Positions 11,654 to 20,717 of a stretch of 64,000 nt of DNA are shown here, one piece after another. Under the pieces are notes generated by a model. That model had not been told where the DNA came from. It saw nothing but the letters and a program-made list of their open reading frames with translations, and made no database searches. This DNA comes from an uncultured Clostridia bacterium. GTDB taxonomy: Bacteria > Bacillota > Clostridia > TANB77 > CAG-508. The DNA is taken from positions 1-64,000 of the forward strand of contig CANQVJ010000005.1 in the NCBI GenBank assembly GCA_947627295.1, in the 5' to 3' direction. The first letter of the stretch is position 1; every line of letters begins with the position of its first letter. Made by a program: the position numbers and the translations under genes.

Positions 11654-11887
11654 ATGAACAAATTATTGATACCAAAAAACCATAGCGGTGTAAGCAAAAC
11701 TTTGAGAATACCAGAAGATATTGTCGACGAAACTCAACATTTGGCTTATATTAAGAATTTATCTTTTAACAAAACTGTGATTAAACTTCTTGACTTTGGA
11801 TTGAAAAATATAGATGAGGGTGACAGAAAAGCCTTGGAGAAAATGAAGGAAGAAGAAAAAGAAAAATTGAAAGCAAAAGAAAAATAA
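11654..11887 (+). CDS. Small ribbon-helix-helix-like protein (77 aa)
   Basis: Residues 12-50 (SKTLRIPEDIVDETQHLAY...FNKTVIKLLDFGL) have the strand-helix-helix pattern of Arc/MetJ-type repressors, followed by a highly charged Lys/Glu tail. It has a perfect AGGAGG RBS 7-8 nt before ATG, its own promoter and its own terminator, so it is a monocistronic gene between the giant surface gene and ddl on the other strand. It could be an autoregulated repressor or an orphan antitoxin; no toxin is beside it. The DNA-binding call is moderate because such short folds are easily over-read. Confidence 0.65.
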   Translation: MNKLLIPKNHSGVSKTLRIPEDIVDETQHLAYIKNLSFNKTVIKLLDFGLKNIDEGDRKALEKMKEEEKEKLKAKEK

Positions 11888-11918
11888 TACGAAATTTTTA
11901 GTTTCGTATTATTTTTTT
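11884..11918. terminator. Bidirectional intrinsic terminator
   Basis: ATAATACGAAA (11884-11894) pairs with TTTCGTATTAT (11902-11912), followed by a T tract on the plus strand and T-rich sequence on the minus strand. It serves the ribbon-helix-helix gene and the convergent ddl. Confidence 0.9.
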
Positions 11919-11924
11919 GGTTTT

Positions 11925-12923
11925 TTATATTAATGCACTTTCTACTAATCTATCTAGTAGTTCTTTATACCCTACTCCAACTGCTTCAAATAGTTTTGGG
12001 TACATGCTTATTTTTGTGAAGCCTGGCATTGTGTTTATTTCATTTATTAATACTTTTCCTGTTTTTTCTTCAACAAAGAAATCTACTCTTGATAAACCTT
12101 TTCCGCTGATTGCTTTAAACGCTCTTATAGCTTGTTTTCTAATTTCTTCTATTTGTTCTTCAGTAATTTCAGCTGGTATTAGAGTTTTTGATTGTGGCAT
12201 GTTGTATTTTGCTTCATAACTGTAAAAGCTTTCTGCTGATTTTATTTCTCCAACTGTTGATGCTGTAACTTTGTTTCCTTCACCTAGGACGGCGCATTCG
12301 ACTTCATGACCAATTACACCCTGCTCTACTAAGATTTTTGTGTCGTATTTTGACGCTTTTTGTATGCCAAGCATTAGTTCATCTTTGTTTGTTGCTCTAA
12401 CTACTCCAACAGACGAGCCTGAGTTTGAAGGTTTAACGAACATTGGGAAGTTTAGTTTTTTTGTGATTTCTTCTAAGTCTAATTCTTTTTCTTCAAAACT
12501 ATCTTCTACTATTACAAAGTCTTCCCCCACCTTTTTTACATATACATATGGGGTTTGGTTTAGGCCGGCCTTTTCAAATATTATTTTTGTGTAGACTTTA
12601 TCCATACCAACACTTGAAGCTAGCACACCGCAGCCAACATATGGAATGCCGAACATTTCAAATAGCCCCTGGATGGTCCCGTCTTCTCCACCTAGACCAT
12701 GTAGCACTGGGAAGATAACTTCTTGCTGCTGCAACACTTCCATTATGTTTTGCATTTCTTTTCTTTCATTATTGTCGTCATACCATTTGCCTTGTTTATC
12801 TATGTAAATTTTTTGAATCTCATATTTTGTTTTATCTAAGTTGTTGATTACAGATTCTGCAGACATTTGTGAGACCTCGTTTTCAGTGGACATACCACCA
12901 TAAATTACTCCTAATTTTTTCAT
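11925..12923 (-). CDS. ddl: D-alanine--D-alanine ligase
   Basis: 332 residues, usual length. It joins two D-alanines with ATP for the peptidoglycan stem peptide, in the cytoplasm. Motifs in order: HGLGGEDGTIQG at residue 75, ATP-grasp KPSNSGSSVG at 164-173, EAKY at 237-240 (the omega-loop Lys-Tyr of D-Ala-D-Ala rather than D-Ala-D-Lac enzymes), and NEINTMPGF at 294-302 with the metal-binding Glu and Asn. The ATG is preceded by AAGGAGTG. It follows recO by 6 nt, so it is probably co-transcribed with era, yqzL and recO, and it ends at a bidirectional terminator. No in-frame CGG. Confidence 0.96.
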   Translation of the reverse strand: MKKLGVIYGGMSTENEVSQMSAESVINNLDKTKYEIQKIYIDKQGKWYDDNNERKEMQNIMEVLQQQEVIFPVLHGLGGEDGTIQGLFEMFGIPYVGCGVLASSVGMDKVYTKIIFEKAGLNQTPYVYVKKVGEDFVIVEDSFEEKELDLEEITKKLNFPMFVKPSNSGSSVGVVRATNKDELMLGIQKASKYDTKILVEQGVIGHEVECAVLGEGNKVTASTVGEIKSAESFYSYEAKYNMPQSKTLIPAEITEEQIEEIRKQAIRAFKAISGKGLSRVDFFVEEKTGKVLINEINTMPGFTKISMYPKLFEAVGVGYKELLDRLVESALI

Positions 12924-12929
12924 ATTAAT

Positions 12930-13638
12930 TCACACTCCTTCTATGTGTTCTTTATAATAAACTTTTGAGACTAGGTTAAATTCTTTAAGGGCTTCGTCTT
13001 TTACATTAAATGAGTAGAGCTTTTTGGGTGGCGCAAGTATTGTGTATTCGATTGCTTTTTTTGCGCCTTCGTTTACACTTATTGCTGATTTATCTTGCTT
13101 GCCACATGATAAGCATTTGAAGCCACTATCTTTTATGCTAAAGTATTTTAGATTTTCTTTTGATGCGCAATTTACGCACTCGCCGATTCTTGGCGTGAAA
13201 CCAATTAGGGATGACAGGCGCAGTTTGAAAATGTTTGTTACCAAATTAAGGTCTGCCTCAGTTTCTGAGATTGTATACAGAGTGTTTAGGTATAGCTGAA
13301 GGATTGTGAAACAGTTTTGATTTTCTGTTGTAACATCTTGGACCATTTTGTTTAGCTTCATTGCGGTTTCTAATTTGTCTAAATCACATCTTAGGTTGTA
13401 GAATACTTCTATTGTTTCACATGAGTTTATATGATATGTACTTGTTCCTTTATACATTAGGTATTCTCCAAAACTGAATAGCTGGGTTCCTGCCAGGAGC
13501 GCACTTTTGGGTCTGCGCGCTCCTTTTGCTATGCAGGAGATTTTGCCGGACGTTTGGGGTCAGCATTGTTAGCATTTTGTCGAAATCACCCATATTGTTT
13601 TCTGCTAAAATTACACCTTTTATTTTTGTATTTGGCAT
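12930..13638 (-). CDS. recO: DNA repair protein RecO, split by one CGG +1 site
   Basis: RecO loads RecA with RecR at single-stranded gaps. The N-terminus (MPNTKIKGVILAENN, the OB-fold start) runs to LTPNV, meets an in-frame CGG at 13546-13548, and continues one base later as GKISCIAKGARRPKSAL, the expected sequence; the unshifted frame is nonsense and stops at 13450. Read through, the product is 235 residues, the normal length. The zinc-finger cysteines are present (CVNC and CLSC). The start overlaps the end of yqzL by about 19 nt and has a GGGAG RBS. Gene order era-yqzL-recO is conserved in Firmicutes. I see no other damage, so decay is unlikely. Confidence 0.92.
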
Positions 13639-13778
13639 ATTGTTTCTCCCTCTTGTGGTAGTTTGTTTTGAGCGTTTTGTTTTAGTTGTTTTTCTATGTT
13701 TTCTATTTGTTTTAGTTCTAGAAATGAGTTGATGTCTCCAGTGTTTTTAAATGTATCCCATGCAATTTGTTTAATCAT
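13620..13778 (-). CDS. yqzL: YqzL-like small protein between era and recO
   Basis: 52 residues from the ATG at 13778 (RBS AAGGAAGTG). An upstream in-frame ATG at 13862 overlaps era and gives an unlikely N-terminus. The pattern W-x2-F-x2-TGDI-x2-FLELKQIE matches the YqzL family, which sits between era and recO in Bacillus and many Firmicutes. Function unknown. The tail is Gln/Lys rich and overlaps the recO start, suggesting translational coupling. Confidence 0.75.
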   Translation of the reverse strand: MIKQIAWDTFKNTGDINSFLELKQIENIEKQLKQNAQNKLPQEGETICQIQK

Positions 13779-13824
13779 AAAATCACTTCCTTTATACAGA
13801 ATATCTTTTGTAGTTTTACTATTA

Positions 13825-14738
13825 TTATACGCTGATTTTAAATTTATTGACAATTGAATCATTTTCTTGCCAATCTTCTTTTACTTTTACCCATGTTTTG
13901 AGATTTATTTTTACTCCGAAGTTTTTTTCCATGTCTTGCCTTGCACGGGTTCCAATTCGTTTTAGCATGCTGCCGTTTTTGCCGTATGATTATTCCTTTG
14001 TGTGATTTTCTTAGGCAATAGATTGTGGCTTCAATATCGTAAATTTTTTCACCTGTTTTGCTTTTTCTTAATTTCATTTTTTCAACTTCTATATAGATTC
14101 CGTGTGGTACTTCTTGGTCTAAGAGTTCTAAAGCCTTTTCACGAATTGTTTCTTCTGCTAGTTGCCTAATTGTTTGATCTGTATATTCTTCTATATTATA
14201 ATATGCAGGACCTTCATTTAAATTTTTTTCTATTTCATTTAAAATTGTTTCTTTGTATTTTGTTTGGTTTGCTGATATTGGGATTACTGCTAAGAAGTTG
14301 TATTCTTCGCTAAAGAGTTTTATTAAATTTAGCAAACTCTCTTTTTCTACTAAATCTATTTTGTTTATTAATAGAATTGTTTTTCTTTTGCTTTCTTTTA
14401 TTTTTTCTAAGATTAGAGAATCTCCTTTGCCTATGTTTTTGCTGGTTGCTTCTACCATGAATAGGACTATATCTGAATCTGGTATTGAGCTAAATGATGT
14501 TTCTACCATTGTTTTGTTTAGTTTGGTTTTTGGTTTGTGGATTCCGTGGTGTGTCTATAAATATTATTTGCGAATTTTCTCTATTTACTATTCCTTTTAT
14601 AGCGGTTCTTGTGGTTTGTACTTTGTTTGCCATTGCTGCTATTTTTTCTCCGACTAGCATGTTTAATAGAGTTGATTTTCCAACATTGGTTCTACCTATT
14701 AAACTTACAAATCCTGATTTAAAAATTTTTTTCTCCAT
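13825..14738 (-). CDS. era: GTPase Era, split by two CGG +1 sites
   Basis: Essential GTPase for 16S rRNA maturation and 30S assembly. With both sites read as +1 the product is 303 residues, the standard length. The G1 motif is GRTNVGKST. At 14544-14546 the frame reads FIDTP then CGG, and one base later gives [15 protein letters not shown], restoring the G3 motif DTPG. The G4 motif NKID follows. At 13982-13984 the frame reads SHKGIII then CGG, and one base later gives [20 protein letters not shown], the KH-domain signature; the frame then ends at 13825 after [11 protein letters not shown]. Start chosen at MEKKIF (14738) because AAAGGAG lies 8 nt upstream. Confidence 0.93.
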
Positions 14739-14840
14739 ATGTTTTTCTCCTTTTGCCAATTTTTAAGTTATTTACATTATATAATAAAATGTTTTTTTGT
14801 AAAAGGGTTTTTTAAAAAAATTTTTTATTCCATTTGCTGG

Positions 14841-14871
14841 GTGTGAAAAAGAGGCCATCTCTGGCCTCTTT
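14841..14871 (-). terminator. Intrinsic terminator of nrdD
   Basis: AAAGAGGCC pairs with GGCCTCTTT (14848-14871) around a 6-nt loop and is followed on the minus strand by TTTTTCACAC. Confidence 0.9.
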
Positions 14872-14879
14872 CGTATATT

Positions 14880-17006
14880 CTAAAGATGCATAACTCTTTG
14901 TTTTATTTCTTTTGTTTTTCCAACATTCCAGAAGTTTTCTCCTAGGTAGCCACATGTTCTTCTTGTAACATTCATTTTTGCTTTATCTTTATTTCCACAG
15001 TTTGGGCACTCCCATTCTAAATCGTCATTTATTATTATTTCTCCGTCGAATCCACATACTTGGCAATAGTCTGATTTTGTGTTGAATTCAGCATATTGGA
15101 TATTATCATATATGAATTTAACTACTTCTTCCATTGCTTTTAAGTTGTGTGACATGTTTGGTATTTCAACATATGATATTGCTCCACCTTTTGACATTGC
15201 TTGGAATTCGCTTTCGAATTTAAGTTTATCAAATGCATTAATTTTTTCTCTAACATCTACATGGTATGAGTTTGTGTAATATCCTTTGTCTGTAACATCT
15301 TTTATTATTCCGAAACGCTCTTTATCTATTCTTGCAAATCTGTAGCATAGGCTTTCTGCTGGTGTTCCATATAGTGCAAAGCCAAGACCTGTTTGAGCTT
15401 TCCAATCTGCTACTGCTTTTTGTAAGCGTTCCATTATTCTTATTCCGAAGTCGTGTCCTTTTGGAGATGTGTGTGGCTCGCCTGTCATTAATTTTGTTGC
15501 TTCATAGATTCCTATGTATCCTAAAGAAATTGAAGAATATCCGTCTTTTAGAAGTTTATCTATTTTTTCTCCTTTTTCTAGTCTTGCTATTGCTCCATAT
15601 CTCCAGTGAACTGGGCTTATATCTGATGTTGTACCAAGTAGTGCATAATGTCTGCACATAAGTGCTTCATAGCAAAGTTCAAGTCTTTCGTCAAATTCTT
15701 TCCAGAATTTTTCTTCGTCTCCGTCGGCTACTATTGCTATTTGTGGAAGGTTGATGCTAACAACACCTTGGTTGAATCTTCCTTCAAATTTGTATTTGCC
15801 GTTTTCGTCTTTCCATGGAGCTAGGAAGCTTCTGCATCCCATTGGGCTGAATACATTTCCTTCATAGTTTTCACGCATTTTCTTTGCTGAGATGTAGTCT
15901 GGGTACATTCTCTTTGAAGAACATTTAACTGCAAGTTTTGTTAGGTAATCATATTTTCCACCTTTTAGGCAGTTGTGTTCGTCTAATACATATACTAGTT
16001 TAGGGAAGGCTGGTGTAATGTATACTCCTGATTCGTTTTTGATTCCTTGATATCTTTGGCGAATTACTTCTTCTATTATCATTGCGTTTTCTTCGATGTA
16101 TGGGTCGCCTTCTTCTAAGTGTAGGAATAGTGTTACGAAAGGAGATTGTCCATTTGTTGTCATTAATGTATTTATTTGATATTGTATTGTTTGAACTCCG
16201 GCAGATAGTTCTCTTTTAACTCTGTCCATAACAATTTCTTCAATATATTTCTTTGGAACTTTTCCTTTATATTTTTTCTCCATTTCCTTAGTGAATTTTT
16301 CTTTACTTCTTCTAAGGTACTTTCCAAGGTGGATTAGGTCGACTGACTGACCCCCGTATTGGTTACTTGCAACTGATGCAATTATTTGAGTTGTTACTGT
16401 GCAGGCTACTTGGAAACTTTTTGGACTTTCTATCATTTTGCCGTTCATAACTGTTCCGTTATCTAACATGTCTGCGATGTTGATTAGGCAGCAGTTGAAT
16501 ATTGGTTGAACGAAATAATCCATGTCATGGAAATGCAAAATACCGTCTTCATGTGCTTTGCTTATTTTTTCTGGAAGAAGTATTCTTCTTGTTAAATCTC
16601 TTGAAACTTCTCCTGCTATGTAATCTCTTTGTGTTGAAGCAAGCATTGTGTTTTTGTTAGAATTTTCTTCTGCTAATTCTTTATTTTCATTTCTTAATAA
16701 ACCTAATATTGATTCGTCTGTTGTGTTTTGTTTTCTAACTAAGGCTCTTGTGTAACGATATACAATATATTTTTTGGCTAACTCATATTTTTTGATTTCC
16801 ATTAATTGAGCTTCAATTATATCTTGGATGTCTTCAACTAGCATCCTTTTTTTGCCAAGTGATTCTATATATTTTATTATATCTTTAATTTGTTCCTTAT
16901 TTGCTCTTTCTTTTGGTCTAACCTCTTTATTGGCTTTTGATATTGCTATAGATATTTTCTCTCTATTATAGTCTACAGCTCTTCCATCTCTTTTAATAAC
17001 TTTCAT
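14880..17006 (-). CDS. nrdD: Anaerobic (class III) ribonucleoside-triphosphate reductase
   Basis: 708 residues, full length. It reduces NTPs to dNTPs without oxygen, using a glycyl radical installed by NrdG. An N-terminal ATP-cone (MKVIKRDGRAVDYNREKI, residues 1-95) gives allosteric control. The C-terminus has the zinc site CQVC/CPNC and RTCGYLG, whose Gly (about residue 686) is the radical site, then the usual KTxEIxxRVxHL tail. No nrdG is next to it in the window. RBS GGGAGG precedes the ATG. A Crp/Fnr-type palindrome centred near -41 of its promoter suggests activation by the divergent regulator gene. No in-frame CGG. Confidence 0.97.
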   Translation of the reverse strand: MKVIKRDGRAVDYNREKISIAISKANKEVRPKERANKEQIKDIIKYIESLGKKRMLVEDIQDIIEAQLMEIKKYELAKKYIVYRYTRALVRKQNTTDESILGLLRNENKELAEENSNKNTMLASTQRDYIAGEVSRDLTRRILLPEKISKAHEDGILHFHDMDYFVQPIFNCCLINIADMLDNGTVMNGKMIESPKSFQVACTVTTQIIASVASNQYGGQSVDLIHLGKYLRRSKEKFTKEMEKKYKGKVPKKYIEEIVMDRVKRELSAGVQTIQYQINTLMTTNGQSPFVTLFLHLEEGDPYIEENAMIIEEVIRQRYQGIKNESGVYITPAFPKLVYVLDEHNCLKGGKYDYLTKLAVKCSSKRMYPDYISAKKMRENYEGNVFSPMGCRSFLAPWKDENGKYKFEGRFNQGVVSINLPQIAIVADGDEEKFWKEFDERLELCYEALMCRHYALLGTTSDISPVHWRYGAIARLEKGEKIDKLLKDGYSSISLGYIGIYEATKLMTGEPHTSPKGHDFGIRIMERLQKAVADWKAQTGLGFALYGTPAESLCYRFARIDKERFGIIKDVTDKGYYTNSYHVDVREKINAFDKLKFESEFQAMSKGGAISYVEIPNMSHNLKAMEEVVKFIYDNIQYAEFNTKSDYCQVCGFDGEIIINDDLEWECPNCGNKDKAKMNVTRRTCGYLGENFWNVGKTKEIKQRVMHL

Positions 17007-17040
17007 TTTACATTTCCTCCCTCGTATGAATTATGATTAA

Positions 17041-17082
17041 ATTATATAGTAAATTAGGGATATGTCTGTTGCATTTGCAACA
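17041..17082 (-). promoter_or_regulatory. nrdD promoter with Crp/Fnr-type operator at about -41
   Basis: On the minus strand the -10 is TATAAT (17046-17041). The palindrome TGTTGCATTTGCAACA (17067-17082) is centred 17074.5, about 41 bp before the expected start site, the classic class II activator position. The -35 is poor, as expected for an activated promoter. The core TTGCAttTGCAA is repeated at the regulator's own operator. Confidence 0.7.
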
Positions 17083-17199
17083 AATTATGGGAAAATAGAA
17101 AAAAGTGAAAAAATGTGATGCGGAAAACTTAGAAAGTTCTCAATGTTACAGAAATATTACATTTTTATTACAAGGGTTGGTTAGTTATTATGTAACTTA

Positions 17200-17233
17200 T
17201 CACAACTTTGTTGCATTTGCAACAAAGTTGTGA
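17200..17233. promoter_or_regulatory. Long palindromic operator upstream of the Crp/Fnr gene
   Basis: TCACAACTTTGTTGCA, 2-bp spacer, TGCAACAAAGTTGTGA: a perfect palindrome with 16-bp arms and the same core as the nrdD site. It lies 47 bp before the regulator ATG, so autoregulation is likely. Confidence 0.8.
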
Positions 17234-17280
17234 TATCATAAGAGGGAATATGGGAAAATGATGTAGGGGTAAAAATAGCA

Positions 17281-17901
17281 ATGGATATGGAAAAATTTAT
17301 TGTTGACTTTGAAAAACAATGTAATAAAACAAAGAGGAAAGTGTTCTCTAAAGGAGAAACTATAACCACTTATATTAGAGGCCGCCAGCAAGTTTGTATT
17401 TTGCTTGAGGGTACGGCTGATTTGATAAGGTGCGAGAGAAGTGGGGATAGAATTATTGTGGATCATTTTTCTAAAAATGATGTTTTTGGAGAGGTGTTTT
17501 ATAATATTACTACGAATAGAGAGCTTTTTGTTGAGGCGAAGCAGAAGTGCACGGTGTTGTTTTTTGTTTATGACAATATTGTTACAAAATGTAAACAAAA
17601 TTGTAGGTTTCATAAGGAATTAGTTGCGAGCTTTAGTGAGCTTATGCTTGATAAGATTACTTTGCAGAATACGAGAGTAGAGTTGCTCTCGAAGAGGTCT
17701 ATAAGGGAGAAATTAATTACATATTTTAAAATGATTTCGAGTAAGAATTTTACGAATTCTTTTACTGTTCCTTTTTCTTTGACAGATTTGGCTGATTACC
17801 TATGTGTTGATAGGTCGGCCATGATGCGAGAATTAAAGATGCTTAAGGAAGAAGGGTTTATTGAGAAAATTGGAAACAAGATTACCATGCTATCACAGTA
17901 A
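17281..17901 (+). CDS. Crp/Fnr-family transcriptional regulator
   Basis: 206 residues: a cyclic-nucleotide-binding-like beta barrel (about 15-125), a dimerisation helix, and a winged helix-turn-helix (SLTDLADYLCVDRSAMMRELKML, about 165-190). There is no N-terminal Fe-S cysteine cluster of the Fnr type, so the signal is not evident; scattered cysteines (C47, C101, C109 region) could be redox or haem related but that is guesswork. Two matching palindromes, one in front of nrdD and one in front of this gene, make it the likely activator of anaerobic dNTP synthesis and its own regulator. It converges on the MBL gene, overlapping by 9 bp. No in-frame CGG. Confidence 0.85.
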   Translation: MDMEKFIVDFEKQCNKTKRKVFSKGETITTYIRGRQQVCILLEGTADLIRCERSGDRIIVDHFSKNDVFGEVFYNITTNRELFVEAKQKCTVLFFVYDNIVTKCKQNCRFHKELVASFSELMLDKITLQNTRVELLSKRSIREKLITYFKMISSKNFTNSFTVPFSLTDLADYLCVDRSAMMRELKMLKEEGFIEKIGNKITMLSQ

Positions 17902-18540
17902 TCTTGGTTTTAGTTCTTTATAAATTGGGGCTTCTTCTTTTAGCATTGTAATTCTGCCGTGGCCTGGGTAGACTATTGTGTTTTCTGGCAAAGTTAAAAG
18001 TTTTTTGGTTATTGAGTTCATTATGTCCACCCTACTTGATGTTGGAAGGTCTGTTCTGCCCCAGGTACCTCTAAATATTGTGTCTCCTGAAAAGAGGCAT
18101 TTTTCTTTTTCACAGTATAAGCAGCTTCCGCCTTTTGTGTGGCCTGGTGTGTGTATTACTCTAAATTCTAATTCTCCTAAATGTATTATGTCATTATCGT
18201 CTACTCTGGAATCCGCTTCTAATTCTATTTCTGGTATGTCTATATATTCTGATAAATTAATTGTTTTGTCATTTAACCCCTCAGCATCAAATCTGTGGAT
18301 TAGAATTTTTCCACCACATCTATCTTTTAATTCTTTAACTCCTAATATGTGGTCTCCATGGCAATGTGTTAAATATATGTATTTTAATTTTCCTTTTAAT
18401 AGGTTTAGTGTTTTTTCTATTTTATCTATGTCCCCTGCTGGGTCTATTACTAATGCTTCTTTACTTGTTTCGTCAAAAATCAAATAGCAATTTGTTGGGT
18501 CGCCAACCCATGTATCTATCTTAAATCTCTTTAGTATCAT
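17893..18540 (-). CDS. MBL-fold metal-dependent hydrolase (glyoxalase II-like)
   Basis: 215 residues. Metal ligands of the metallo-beta-lactamase fold are present: THCHGDH, HTPGHTKG, SGDTIF and a final PGHG. This is the YcbL/glyoxalase II-like group of stand-alone hydrolases; the substrate cannot be told from sequence (hydroxyacyl thioesters are a common guess). Start placed at MILKRFKIDTW (18540) because AGAGGA lies just upstream; an ATG at 18555 overlapping the relA stop is possible. Third gene of the recJ-relA-MBL unit. Confidence 0.85.
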   Translation of the reverse strand: MILKRFKIDTWVGDPTNCYLIFDETSKEALVIDPAGDIDKIEKTLNLLKGKLKYIYLTHCHGDHILGVKELKDRCGGKILIHRFDAEGLNDKTINLSEYIDIPEIELEADSRVDDNDIIHLGELEFRVIHTPGHTKGGSCLYCEKEKCLFSGDTIFRGTWGRTDLPTSSRVDIMNSITKKLLTLPENTIVYPGHGRITMLKEEAPIYKELKPRLL

Positions 18541-18551
18541 TTTTATTCCTC

Positions 18552-20714
18552 TCATTTCTTTCTTCTAACTTCAAATACACTATCAACTTTTCTTAGAGCT
18601 TTCATTACTTTGTTTAGTTCTACAAGGTTTTCAATTTCAATTGTGATTTCTATTGTTGCAATTGTTTCTTTTGTTTTTGTATTAACACTTAGTAAGTGTG
18701 CTTTAACATTTCCGATTTCTTTTAATATATCTACTAGTAAGCCGGACCTGTCGCTTGAAAGGATTTGAACATCCACAATGTAGGTACTTTCAGTATCTTT
18801 GCTATACCACTCTACATCTATCATTCTGTTTTCTTCTTCAAGGAGTTCTTTTACATTTACACAGTCTTTTCTGTGGACCGAAACGCCCCTACCTTTTGTT
18901 ATGTATCCAACTATTTCGTCTCCTGGAACTGGGTTACAGCACCTTGATAGCTTAACTAAGCAGTTATCTATTCCTTTAACTATTACTCCTGATGATGAAG
19001 GTTTTACTCTTGTTTTCTTTTTTAGCTCTTCAATTTTTTCTTCAACATTTTCTTCTTCATGGTCCTTCCTGTATTCGTGCAATACTCTTGAAATTATTTT
19101 TACAGGCGACATAGCCCCGAACCCTATTGCGGAATACATTTCTTCTACATTTTTATATTTGTATTTTTCCATAACAGGTTTTACATATTCGTCTTTAAAT
19201 AGCTCTGTATGTGTGTAACCAATTCTTTTTATTTCTTTTTCAACTAAGTCTTTTCCCTTTTCAATATTTTCTGCCCTATCTGCTTTTTTGAACCAGCTTT
19301 TGATTTTGTTTTTGGCGGTTGAACTTTTTACAAATTTAAGCCAGTCCCTACTTGGGCCTTTCGAATTATCTGATGTGATTATTTCTACTATATCACCTGT
19401 TTTTAGAGGTGTTATTATTGGCATCATTTTGCTGTTTATCTTACAACCTGTCATTCTGTTTCCAACTTCTTGGTGGATGTTAAATGCAAAGTCTATTGAT
19501 GTTGCTCCCCTTGGAAGAACAATTATTTTTCCTCTTGGAGTAAATACATAAACTTCGTCTTCAAATAGTTCTGTTTTTAGGGTTTCTAAAAATTCTTGTG
19601 GGTCTTGCATTTCTTTTTGCCACTCTAAAGATTCTCTAAGCCAAGCTAGTTTATCGTCTTCAACTTTTACTGATTGCTTTTTGCCAAAATAGCTAGCCTC
19701 TTTATATGCCCAGTGTGCTGCGATACCGAACTCAGCGACCCTGTGCATTTCTTCAGTACGAATTTGTACCTCAAATGGTGTTCCGTTTTCACCAAGAAGG
19801 GTTGTGTGAATTGATTGATACATGTTTGGTTTTGGTACTGCAATATAGTCTTTGAACCTTCCTGGCATTGGTGTGTACATTTCATGAACAAGGCCCAATG
19901 CTGAATAACAGTCTTTTATTGTTTTTACTATTATTCTTAGTGCAAATAAATCATATATTTGGTCAAGGGTTTTGTCGTCTCTTTTCATTTTTCTATAGAT
20001 GCTGTATAGGTGTTTTGCCCTTCCTGTAACTTCTGCTTCTATTCTTTGCTTTTTTAATTGCACCCTAATATCGTCCATGATTTTTTCAATGAATTTAAGT
20101 CTTTCGTCTCTTTTTTTGTTTATGCCTTCAACTAATTCATGGTATTCTTCTGGATATAGGTATTTAAATGACAAATCTTCTAATTCCCATTTTAGAGAAT
20201 ATAGACCAAGCCTGTTTGAAAGTGGTGCAAAGATTTCCATTGTTTCTCTTGCGTTTTCTATTTGGACATCTCTTTTTAGATTCCTCATTGTACGCATGTG
20301 GTTTAGTTTTTCAGCAAGTTTTATTATGATAACTCTCATATCTTTTCCCATTGCTAAAAACATTTTTCTGTAATCTTCAACTTGTTGTTCTTCTACTGAA
20401 GAGAAATTAAGTGTTTCAAGTTTTTGAAGACCTTTAACCATTTCTTCTATTTCTTTGCCAAATACTTTTTTTATGTCGCTATTTGTAACTTCAGAGTTTT
20501 CTACAACTTCGTGTAGGATTTCTGCACAAATTGACTGTTCGTCAAGGCCAATGTCTGCTAATATGTACGCGATATTTAGAGCCTTTTTGGAAGCTTTTTC
20601 ATTGTTCTTTTTCATAAAGTTATATGCTTTCATTATGGCCCTGCTATCTACCCTTTTTGTTTTTTCTTTCTTTTTGGCAATGATTTGCTCTATTGTTATT
20701 TCTTTTGTTTCCAT
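18552..20714 (-). CDS. relA: RelA/SpoT-family (p)ppGpp synthetase with degenerate hydrolase domain
   Basis: 720 residues in the long RSH layout: N-terminal HD region, synthetase (about 200-330; GRFKDYIAVPKPN, EVQIRTEEMHRVAEFG), TGS (VYVFTPRGKIIVLPRG), zinc-finger/helical region and C-terminal ACT. The synthetase residues look intact. The hydrolase residues do not: the first metal His region of bifunctional Rel enzymes is replaced by KKNNEKASKKALNIA, HDVVED is HEVVEN, and the third ligand Asp in KLADRLHNMRT is Glu (KLAEKLNHMRT). I infer a synthetase-only enzyme. RBS GAGGGG; 3 nt after the recJ stop. No in-frame CGG. Confidence 0.9.
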   Translation of the reverse strand: METKEITIEQIIAKKKEKTKRVDSRAIMKAYNFMKKNNEKASKKALNIAYILADIGLDEQSICAEILHEVVENSEVTNSDIKKVFGKEIEEMVKGLQKLETLNFSSVEEQQVEDYRKMFLAMGKDMRVIIIKLAEKLNHMRTMRNLKRDVQIENARETMEIFAPLSNRLGLYSLKWELEDLSFKYLYPEEYHELVEGINKKRDERLKFIEKIMDDIRVQLKKQRIEAEVTGRAKHLYSIYRKMKRDDKTLDQIYDLFALRIIVKTIKDCYSALGLVHEMYTPMPGRFKDYIAVPKPNMYQSIHTTLLGENGTPFEVQIRTEEMHRVAEFGIAAHWAYKEASYFGKKQSVKVEDDKLAWLRESLEWQKEMQDPQEFLETLKTELFEDEVYVFTPRGKIIVLPRGATSIDFAFNIHQEVGNRMTGCKINSKMMPIITPLKTGDIVEIITSDNSKGPSRDWLKFVKSSTAKNKIKSWFKKADRAENIEKGKDLVEKEIKRIGYTHTELFKDEYVKPVMEKYKYKNVEEMYSAIGFGAMSPVKIISRVLHEYRKDHEEENVEEKIEELKKKTRVKPSSSGVIVKGIDNCLVKLSRCCNPVPGDEIVGYITKGRGVSVHRKDCVNVKELLEEENRMIDVEWYSKDTESTYIVDVQILSSDRSGLLVDILKEIGNVKAHLLSVNTKTKETIATIEITIEIENLVELNKVMKALRKVDSVFEVRRKK

Positions 20715-20717
20715 TAA

